From contig JAEZCT010000033.1 of the NCBI GenBank assembly GCA_023433405.1, forward strand, positions 1-7,341: 7,341 nucleotides of DNA, read 5' to 3'. The notes under the pieces were generated by a model. The model was not told the origin of the DNA. It made no database searches and worked only from the letters and a program-made list of their open reading frames with translations. Every line of letters starts with the position of its first letter. The first letter of the stretch is position 1. Positions 1 through 4,677 of this stretch are shown in pieces. The position numbers were made by a program, and so were the translations under genes. This DNA comes from Bacillota bacterium. GTDB lineage: Bacteria; Bacillota; Clostridia; Oscillospirales; Ruminococcaceae.

Positions 1-11
1 AGGCGGTAAGC

Positions 12-224
12 GTGGATAAGCTCGCCGACGCCGTAAAAGCAGCAATCGCCCGAAAAATTGACACGACGCTGCTCCCGGCGCCGGAAAACCTCGCAGAGGT
101 TAAAATCATCATAACAAGCGAACTGCCGGGCGGTAACGGGAGCACCTGCACCATAAAAATCACCAAGGAGGACATAGAGGGGAGGCTGCATCGTGAGGAT
201 ATACATGGCGGTAACGCCGGATAG
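12..224 (+). CDS. small phage protein of unknown function (70 aa)
   Basis: Function not recognised. The protein is 70 aa, soluble and mixed-charge, with no membrane segment or Cys cluster. A predicted helix (residues 2-17) is followed by a likely beta-rich part (residues 29-52, including the ELPGGNGSTCTIKITKE stretch), the sort of layout seen in small accessory proteins of Clostridia phages. The GTG start at 12 is chosen because AGGCGG (1-6) lies 5 bases upstream. A TAA at 7-9 may be the stop of a preceding gene outside the window. The gene ends in TAG at 222-224 and overlaps the next gene by 32 bases, so the two are probably co-transcribed and translationally coupled. Confidence that it is translated is moderate; the function is open. 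Confidence 0.6.
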   Translation: MDKLADAVKAAIARKIDTTLLPAPENLAEVKIIITSELPGGNGSTCTIKITKEDIEGRLHREDIHGGNAG

Positions 225-390
225 GCTGGAACTGCCCATAGCGGTAGCAGATGCCGCCCTGCCTCTCGCGGTTTTATTTGGGGTAACAAAAAATTACGTC
301 CAAAGCGCAATAAGCAAAGGGCTTCCGGGGAAAAAGCTTGGAGTAAAGTTTGTGCGTGTGGATATAGAAGAGGAGGAAACCGAACAATGA
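193..390 (+). CDS. small phage HTH-like protein (65 aa)
   Basis: This resembles a common family of small phage proteins that open with R-[IL]-Y-[ML]-A-[VI]-T-x-D, continue with an LPIAVAD segment, and carry a short helix-turn-helix-like region. The HTH candidate is residues 21-43 (LAVLFGVTKNYVQSAISKG), followed by a basic loop and a beta-like strand (VKFVRVDIEEEE). In related small proteins this suggests DNA binding or recognition of host factors, but no target can be named. GTG at 193 is preferred over the in-frame ATG at 208, because GGGAGG ends at 185, 7 bases before the GTG and too far from the ATG. The gene overlaps both neighbours (32 bases upstream, ATGA overlap at 387-390 downstream). 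Family resemblance is from memory, not an alignment. Confidence 0.65.
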   Translation: MRIYMAVTPDRLELPIAVADAALPLAVLFGVTKNYVQSAISKGLPGKKLGVKFVRVDIEEEETEQ

Positions 391-578
391 AGCTGCCAAA
401 AGCGAAAACCATCGCACAGTTTAAAATCCTGCGCCATGTAGAGGAACAGGCCCTTGATCTCGGGGAGTTTGAGGTTTCGTTTCCGACCGACAATTCCGTC
501 GCGTTTGCGGACGGTGTCGGCGGGATAATGACCTTGACGCTCCATCCAGATGGAGAGGTAGTGGAGGCGTATGCGTAA
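387..578 (+). CDS. small phage protein of unknown function (63 aa)
   Basis: Function not recognised. The protein is 63 aa, acidic overall after a basic N-terminus (MKLPKAKT). It has a helix-like stretch at residues 8-23 and then beta-type segments (FEVSF, SVAFAD, IMTLTLHPDGEVVEAYA), so it is probably a compact alpha/beta protein. The start at 387 overlaps the preceding stop in an ATGA arrangement and is served by AGGAGG at 371-376 (10-base spacing). Its own TAA overlaps the next ATG (TAATG at 576-580). This tight coupling indicates a genuine gene in the early operon. Confidence 0.6.
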   Translation: MKLPKAKTIAQFKILRHVEEQALDLGEFEVSFPTDNSVAFADGVGGIMTLTLHPDGEVVEAYA

Positions 579-787
579 TGGGTAACGACCTGATTAACGC
601 CGCAATAACCCTCGCAATCCTCGCCGCAGTCTTTGTACCCGCCGGGGCGGTGCTGTGGCTAATAATAAGCCGAATCCCGGAGGAGACGCTAACCCGCTGG
701 CGCACCGGAAGCGACCGCGCCAACGATCGTTACGCCCCGCAGCGCAGCATTAAGGTGGACAAGGGGGTGTACCGCCGTGCGAAATAA
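578..787 (+). CDS. small single-pass membrane protein (69 aa)
   Basis: The protein has one strongly hydrophobic segment at about residues 7-31 (AAITLAILAAVFVPAGAVLW, then LII). It is followed by an Arg/Lys-rich hydrophilic tail (residues 32-69, with RWR, RAND, RRAK). The positive-inside rule predicts the tail in the cytoplasm and a very short extracellular N-terminus. No cleavage site or enzymatic motif is seen, so this is a small membrane protein of unknown job, not a secreted one. The ATG overlaps the preceding TAA, and GGAGG at 563-567 lies 10 bases upstream. The 3' end overlaps the next GTG start by 11 bases. A holin role is unlikely given the early-gene context. Confidence 0.6.
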   Translation: MGNDLINAAITLAILAAVFVPAGAVLWLIISRIPEETLTRWRTGSDRANDRYAPQRSIKVDKGVYRRAK

Positions 788-941
788 CGTTTGCAAGGAT
801 TGCCAAGACCGCCGCACACTGTGCCAAAGCTCCTGCAAGCGGCTAGCAATAATTAAATTGAATCACAAACAGGCCATGGATAGCCTGCGAAAGGAAAGGC
901 GGGCAGAGGAGTTCGCATACAACGTCCTGCAAAAGAAATGA
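777..941 (+). CDS. small Cys-cluster phage protein (54 aa, GTG start)
   Basis: This short ORF is read from GTG at 777 to TGA at 939-941. The N-terminus holds four cysteines, C6-x2-C9-x6-C16-x3-C20 (CKDCQDRRTLCQSSC), which could bind one zinc. The remainder is a basic, probably helical tail (residues 21-54). Small proteins with a CxxCxxR...CxxxC start followed by a charged helix are common in Firmicutes phages; their function is unknown. The start is supported by AGGGGGTG at 762-768 about 9 bases upstream and by an 11-base overlap with the membrane-protein gene. The stop codon forms the first bases of the hairpin at 939-969, so the terminator of the predicted antisense RNA overlaps the gene's end. 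Confidence 0.55.
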   Translation: MRNNVCKDCQDRRTLCQSSCKRLAIIKLNHKQAMDSLRKERRAEEFAYNVLQKK

Positions 942-969
942 CCGCCCTTGTTTGCACCAAGGGCGGTCA
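931..969 (-). terminator. intrinsic terminator on the minus strand
   Basis: A perfect 12-bp inverted repeat (939-950 pairs with 958-969, TGACCGCCCTTG/CAAGGGCGGTCA) encloses a 7-base loop. Reading leftward on the minus strand, the stem is followed at once by TTTCTTTT (938-931), the layout of a factor-independent terminator. Reading rightward there is no T-run after the stem (AGTGTAAGAC), so termination of the + strand operon here is not well supported. The stem could still act as a 3'-end stabiliser for the upstream transcript. Confidence 0.6.
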
Positions 970-1007
970 AGTGTAAGACTGCTGTTCGCAATCTATACTG
1001 AAATACC
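931..1007 (-). ncRNA. predicted small antisense RNA of about 77 nt
   Basis: The span runs from the expected start of the leftward promoter (near 1007) to the end of the leftward terminator's T-run (931). I see no credible ORF with a ribosome site in it, so a non-coding RNA is the simplest reading. The transcript would have a mostly single-stranded 5' part (about 970-1007) and end in the 12-bp GC-rich hairpin. It is complementary to the stop of the Cys-cluster gene and to the leader through which an operon transcript would enter the HUH replication gene. By analogy with countertranscribed RNAs of rolling-circle plasmids it could damp replication-gene expression. That role is inferred from position only. 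The alternative is an orphan promoter and terminator left by rearrangement. Confidence 0.4.
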
Positions 1008-1040
1008 GTTTTTAGTATATCAAAATTACGGACAGTAGTC
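977..1040 (+). repeat. nested two-stem hairpin in the leader of the replication gene
   Basis: The outer stem pairs 977-988 with 1029-1040 over 12 bp, and the inner stem pairs 994-1003 with 1010-1019 over 10 bp around a 6-base loop. Both are complete only if G.U pairs are allowed (two in the outer stem, one in the inner) in RNA of the + strand sense. The minus-strand copy would carry A/C mismatches at those places. This favours a structured + strand leader RNA over a plain DNA palindrome. The inner repeat also contains the -10 of the leftward promoter, so the inner palindrome might alternatively be a repressor operator. Confidence 0.45.
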
Positions 1041-1042
1041 AA
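1014..1042 (-). promoter_or_regulatory. near-consensus sigma-A promoter facing left, with extended -10
   Basis: On the minus strand, TTGACT (complement of 1037-1042) and TATACT (complement of 1014-1019) are separated by exactly 17 bases. Each hexamer matches the consensus at 5 of 6 positions. A TG one base before the -10 (TGATATACT) makes it an extended -10 promoter. The expected start is near 1007. It is the best promoter I can see in the window and points away from the replication gene, against the direction of every supported gene. Confidence 0.6.
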
Positions 1043-1051
1043 GCGAAAAAC

Positions 1052-1067
1052 GGCGCGGTGATGCGCC
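1052..1067 (+). repeat. short GC hairpin
   Basis: GGCGC (1052-1056) pairs with GCGCC (1063-1067) around a 6-base loop. It is small and could be chance in isolation. It lies directly between two larger hairpins in the non-coding leader, where the neighbouring AGCG (1042-1045) and CGCT (1077-1080) could close it into a longer arm. Confidence 0.25.
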
Positions 1068-1104
1068 TTGCGACCTCGCTAAAGGTATTATCTAACCGCC
1101 TGAC

Positions 1105-1157
1105 GCTGTCCTGTACCCTTTAAAATATTACATATAGTATAAATCGCACAGGATAGC
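1105..1157 (+). promoter_or_regulatory. inverted repeat around an AT-rich box before the HUH gene
   Basis: GCTGTCCTGT (1105-1114) and ACAGGATAGC (1148-1157) form a 10-bp inverted repeat with one G.U-type position. They flank a 33-base, strongly AT-rich segment (TTTAAAATATTACATATAG, then TATAAA). The segment contains several -10-like hexamers (TAAAAT 1121-1126, TATAGT 1133-1138, TATAAA 1138-1143), but I find no good -35 at normal spacing; CTGACG at 1100-1105 is the nearest. It is therefore either a weak or activated promoter for the replication gene or a melting/nicking region (origin) recognised by the HUH protein. The sequence alone does not decide. Confidence 0.35.
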
Positions 1158-1186
1158 AAACGGCATAAAGGAAAGGAAAGAATGCC

Positions 1187-1717
1187 ATGCTGTACTACAT
1201 TAAAAAAACTGTTGTCGCGGGAGCGACGATAGAGGTGGAAAAAACAAGGTCAGCCCGTATCGGACGGAAAATCCCGCGCGGTGAGAATGTCAATGAGACC
1301 CCTAAGGATGTTGAGGCGAACAACCTCAAAAATGCCGCGCGCAAGCTAACCTGGCTGCTCAACGCAAATTTTCACCCCGGAGACCTGCATGTGATTCTCA
1401 CCTACAGCAACGAATACTTGCCCCAAACAACACAGGAGGCAAAAACCAGGCTGGAGAAATTTCAAAAGGACATGCGCCGCTTCTATGAAGCGCGGGATGA
1501 AAAATTTGACTATATAGCCGTGACCGAGTATCAGTCAAGGCGCATTCATCATCATCTTGTGATTAGGGCGGCGGAGCTTAAAATCCTCACAGGGTTTTGG
1601 CCGTGGGGACGCATTCGAATTTCTCTGCTGGATGATAAAAAGGATTACTCCAAGCTTGCGGAATATCTGGTGAAAGAGACAGACCGCACCTTTCCGGAGC
1701 GCCCAAAGCATTTGTAA
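1187..1717 (+). CDS. HUH rolling-circle-type replication protein, N-terminal part (frameshifted)
   Basis: This encodes the catalytic part (176 aa) of a phage rolling-circle replication-associated protein. Visible HUH-endonuclease features: a strand-like motif 1 (residues 65-73, GDLHVILTY); the metal-binding His motif RIHHHLVI at residues 119-126, with H121 and H123 as likely ligands; and a candidate nucleophile Tyr in LAEYLVKET (Y160; Y154 is the other candidate). Such proteins nick one DNA strand and stay linked to the 5' end. The ATG at 1187 follows a purine-rich AAAGGAAAGGAAAG site (1167-1180). The frame hits TAA at 1715-1717, but homologous C-terminal sequence continues one base later in the next frame, so a +1 shift splits the gene. 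Removing one T from 1711-1715 would restore an intact protein of about 272 aa. All catalytic motifs precede the break, so partial activity cannot be excluded. Confidence 0.75.
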   Translation: MLYYIKKTVVAGATIEVEKTRSARIGRKIPRGENVNETPKDVEANNLKNAARKLTWLLNANFHPGDLHVILTYSNEYLPQTTQEAKTRLEKFQKDMRRFYEARDEKFDYIAVTEYQSRRIHHHLVIRAAELKILTGFWPWGRIRISLLDDKKDYSKLAEYLVKETDRTFPERPKHL

Positions 1718-2006
1718 AAAACGCTGGGCACAAAGTAAAGGGTTGGTTCGCCCGAAACCAGAGTCCGAAATTGTTAGCGCGAGGCAATGGCGCAGGGAGC
1801 CGGTGCCCAAGGCGGGCTATTACATTGACCCCGGTAGTGTACAAAACATTAAATACCCACGCACCGGGGTGGAATATCAGTTTTACCGAATGATTGCCCT
1901 GGACGATACCGCGAAAAAAACACGGGAGCGGAATAAGGCAGCACCAAAAGCAGCCTCCACGGCTCCCGCCAAACGCAAAAGGCAAAATGAAAACCGGAGG
2001 TGTTGA
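1716..2006 (+). pseudogene. C-terminal part of the HUH replication protein, displaced by a frameshift
   Basis: From 1716 this frame reads KKRWAQSKGLVRPKPESEIV and on through WRREP...GYYIDPGSV...YQFYRMIAL. That is the pattern I recall directly after the Tyr motif in intact members of this family (a KxRW.xSxxLxxPxP block, a W-R-x-x-P block, then Y-x-F-Y-x-M). The tail from about 1920 is Lys/Ala/Arg-rich and probably disordered. There is no ribosome site for independent translation; the TTG at 1743 has none. It is therefore a fragment of the upstream gene unless a programmed +1 shift joins them. It ends in TGA at 2004-2006, only one base before the next gene. Confidence 0.7.
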
Positions 2007-2007
2007 T

Positions 2008-2538
2008 ATGATGTACACTTACCCACAGCTGCGGACGCTATATGGAGCGGAGAATACCGACCCGCTTCTGGAGCGGATATCCGCCGAGCTGCGCAAGGGT
2101 ACGCCGAAGGAGAGGGTGCTGCGTGATATACGGCAGGCCATCACAAAGCTACCCCGCATTTTGCAGTCAAATGCAAAGATTTTGAGAGGAGTAACAATCA
2201 TGCTTAATACAGCAATTGCAATGATAGAGGCACAGCAGGCTAAAGCATCGGAGCGTAGCCATATCTGGCTTATGGGAGAGCAGCTTAAGGACATCTGTCG
2301 CACCACGCAGGGTGCCGCTGAATTGGTAGCCCAGGATCTGGCCGTGCCAGAAATGAGCCTTGAACACCTTAAGAAGAAGTTTGACGAATTCGCTGCATCA
2401 AAAAAAACGGGCGGAGAATCCTGCATCCTGCCAAACGAAGCGGATGCGCTCATCCGTGAATTCTACGGCATAGCGAAGCCGGAAGAAACTCCGGCGCCTG
2501 CAAACGGTCCGGTCATATCACTGCTCGACCTCATCTAG
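2008..2538 (+). CDS. unknown phage protein (176 aa), partner position to PcfJ-like gene
   Basis: Function not recognised. It is largely alpha-helical by eye: basic helices (residues 20-60), a helix rich in Ala/Gln/Ile (about 60-80), further amphipathic helices to about residue 135, then a Pro-rich linker (PEETPAPANGP) and a short hydrophobic-acidic end, VISLLDLI. Such C-terminal tags often mediate protein contacts; resemblance to a sliding-clamp-binding peptide is only loose. The start is set at 2008 by GGAGGT at 1996-2001 (6-base spacing); ATG at 2011 is equally in frame. Reading further upstream (to 1894) is possible but overlaps the replication gene and has no ribosome site. It ends in TAG 12 bases before the PcfJ-domain gene, so the pair is probably co-expressed. 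On plasmids PcfJ is accompanied by PcfK; I see no clear PcfK similarity here. Confidence 0.7.
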   Translation: MMYTYPQLRTLYGAENTDPLLERISAELRKGTPKERVLRDIRQAITKLPRILQSNAKILRGVTIMLNTAIAMIEAQQAKASERSHIWLMGEQLKDICRTTQGAAELVAQDLAVPEMSLEHLKKKFDEFAASKKTGGESCILPNEADALIREFYGIAKPEETPAPANGPVISLLDLI

Positions 2539-2550
2539 GGGGGACACACC

Positions 2551-4677
2551 ATGAAATGGATTAAGAAAGAACTCGACGCGATACCGTACAAACCTTATCC
2601 GGACAAATGCGAACCGGGCAACGACGACCTTGTAATGCTCGCAGAGCGGGTGAACTATCAAGACGCAAAAATCCTAGCGGTCACATTTTATCGGGTCACA
2701 AGCAAGCAGCCATACTGCCGGGTATACCTAACCAAGGATGCCTTCACAACAAAACTATGCGAGACTGGCCGATGGAGCGCGGCAACACTAGATGGGTTAC
2801 ATCTCGACGGGTCATGGTGGTCACTGTCACACAGTGCATACACCCATGTTACACCACAAGCACAAAAAATAGTAAATGCCACTTTCAAAGACAAATACAG
2901 CGACACAAACGCCATAAATAGGCTATACCGGATCCAACGCAATATCAAAAGTGACAAGCAGAGCGCAAAAGCCAAAACACGGGACGCGGAGGACAGGTTA
3001 ATAATCGAGGCGGTAGAAAACCAGCTCCCGCCGTTACCGGATGATTTTGAGCGACAGATCCTCGACGGACCTCTCGCCGACAGCCGCTACATATTCTACC
3101 GCATATCAAAAGTTCGCAACCCACTATCAGGGCTACAGGAGCGCAGGGTATATGGATTTTGCTCCAATTGCATGGAGGAGTATGAGCTCATGTATGAGCC
3201 GACACACAAAGAGCGGGCGTGCCGGTGCCCTGAGTGTGAATGTGAGGCAATCGCTTACAAGCGGGGGCTTGGTCGTTCAAAGCTAAAAGCCCAATGCAAA
3301 TACGCTGTATTTGTAACGGCCGGACACAACGTATTTGCAAGGTTTTATGAGATAACCCGTGATTACAGCGGTGAACTAGAAAAAATCACAACCGACATGA
3401 CCGAGGTTGAGCGCTACTACTTTACCGAGGGAGCAGCCTATAAGCTGACCCGGTACTGGTCGAATTTTTACGGTGCAAAATATATCGGAGAAAACTGGGA
3501 CGTGAAGCGCCGCATCAACGAGGACATATACGACTACAATTTCTACCCTTACACGGAAGACCTATTTCGCGACACCGTCCTTGAGCACGCACACCTTGAC
3601 GATTACATTCGACAAGCAGGCAAATCGGACCGATACGCATATTTGATGCAGTACCTCGCCTGTTATTGCAGGGAGCCGTCTATTGAGCATCTGCTCGGCG
3701 CCGGTCTAATCCGGTTTGTGAAGGCACGGGTACATCATGACGCAGCCGCCAACCGTGCGATAAATTGGAAAGCCACACGACCCCGCGATATGCTCGGTGT
3801 GTCGCAGCCGGAGCTTGAGCAGATTAAAGCGCTTGATATGTACTGTGCATCATTCGAAGCGTATAAAACCCTCAAGCCGGTCGGCGTTACGCTAAGTGCA
3901 GAGGATAAACCGCTAATAGAGTTTTTTGCAGTGCTCTGGTATCATCTCAGAGACGCGGAAGAACGTCCTCTTACGGTAGCCAAACGGTGGGGGTTGAAAG
4001 AGACAGTGCGGTATCTCAAATACCAGTATCGCAAGGCATACACTGCCGGAACAACGTATCGCACCATCTGGACCGAACTACATGACTACCACAGCATGGC
4101 GCGAGAGCTGGGCTATGACCTCAACAACAGCTATTACTTAATGCCGCCAAACCTTAAAAAAGCCCATGACCACGCCGCAGAACTCCAACTCAAGATGAAA
4201 GAACTGGAAGCCGCGAAGAAAGCCATAGCGGAGAAAAAGCAGTGGAACAAGCTGTACAACAAGCTAAAAACGTTGGAGTATACCAACGGAACCCTGCTGA
4301 TCCGTCCGGCGCGGAACAGGGGGGAAATCAACACCGAGGGCAAAGTGCAGCATCACTGCATCGCAAGATATGCAGACAATATGCTGCGCGGAGAAAGCAT
4401 CATTTGGTTTATACGCAAAGCAGACCAGCCCAACGTGCCATACTATGCCCTGAACACCAGCAAAGCACCTAAATTCAATTATATCGAGTGCCATGGCTAT
4501 GAAAATGATAGCGAACTGCCCGGCGGTACCCGCCCGAAGGAAATCAAAGACTTTGAAGCGGAGTGGTATGAAAAAGCGGTCAATCCGTGGCAGAAAAAGA
4601 AAGAACGCGAAAAAATTAAGAATTTGCAATCAACTGCAAAGAAACAGTCCCGAGAGCGGGTAAGGGCGGTGGGATAG
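2551..4677 (+). CDS. PcfJ-domain protein with zinc ribbon (708 aa)
   Basis: The C-terminal third carries the signature of PcfJ-like proteins: LIRPARN (about 579-585), then G597-K-V-Q-H601-H602-C603-I-A-R-Y-A-D, then a GESIIWFIR strand and a PYYALN strand. PcfJ is named from the conjugation locus of enterococcal plasmid pCF10, and relatives are frequent in Clostridia phages; the biochemical role is not established. The middle holds a zinc-ribbon-like knuckle pair, C204-x2-C207 and C226-x2-C229 with extra C224 and C231. A helical region follows (about 370-390, SIEHLLGAGLIRFVKAR) that is typical of the family. A Lys/Ala-rich helix (about 543-575) precedes the PcfJ core. The ATG at 2551 follows AGGGGGGA (2537-2544). 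A nucleic-acid-related function is likely from the zinc ribbon and the setting, but that is inference. Confidence 0.8.
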   Translation: MKWIKKELDAIPYKPYPDKCEPGNDDLVMLAERVNYQDAKILAVTFYRVTSKQPYCRVYLTKDAFTTKLCETGRWSAATLDGLHLDGSWWSLSHSAYTHVTPQAQKIVNATFKDKYSDTNAINRLYRIQRNIKSDKQSAKAKTRDAEDRLIIEAVENQLPPLPDDFERQILDGPLADSRYIFYRISKVRNPLSGLQERRVYGFCSNCMEEYELMYEPTHKERACRCPECECEAIAYKRGLGRSKLKAQCKYAVFVTAGHNVFARFYEITRDYSGELEKITTDMTEVERYYFTEGAAYKLTRYWSNFYGAKYIGENWDVKRRINEDIYDYNFYPYTEDLFRDTVLEHAHLDDYIRQAGKSDRYAYLMQYLACYCREPSIEHLLGAGLIRFVKARVHHDAAANRAINWKATRPRDMLGVSQPELEQIKALDMYCASFEAYKTLKPVGVTLSAEDKPLIEFFAVLWYHLRDAEERPLTVAKRWGLKETVRYLKYQYRKAYTAGTTYRTIWTELHDYHSMARELGYDLNNSYYLMPPNLKKAHDHAAELQLKMKELEAAKKAIAEKKQWNKLYNKLKTLEYTNGTLLIRPARNRGEINTEGKVQHHCIARYADNMLRGESIIWFIRKADQPNVPYYALNTSKAPKFNYIECHGYENDSELPGGTRPKEIKDFEAEWYEKAVNPWQKKKEREKIKNLQSTAKKQSRERVRAVG

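Noticed and set aside
117..137. Near-identical 21-base text at 117-137 and about 4511-4531 (both encode SELPGG)
   Set aside because: Two mismatches, no flanking similarity, and both lie in coding sequence of unrelated genes; probably chance.
939..969. Rightward intrinsic terminator for the upstream small-gene operon
   Set aside because: The stem is perfect but no T-run follows on the + strand; the T-run is only on the minus strand.
1133..1164. Second leftward promoter using TATACT (complement of 1136-1141)
   Set aside because: No acceptable -35 at 16-18 bases (GCCGTT or TGCCGT).
1587..2018. Long minus-strand open frame (143 codons) opposite the replication gene
   Set aside because: It is rich in unusual residue runs, has no ribosome site, and is fully antisense to recognisable replication-protein sequence; it is a shadow.
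2019..2453. Minus-strand open frame of 144 codons
   Set aside because: Antisense to a gene with a strong ribosome site and good codon structure; Ser/Cys-rich composition typical of a shadow frame.
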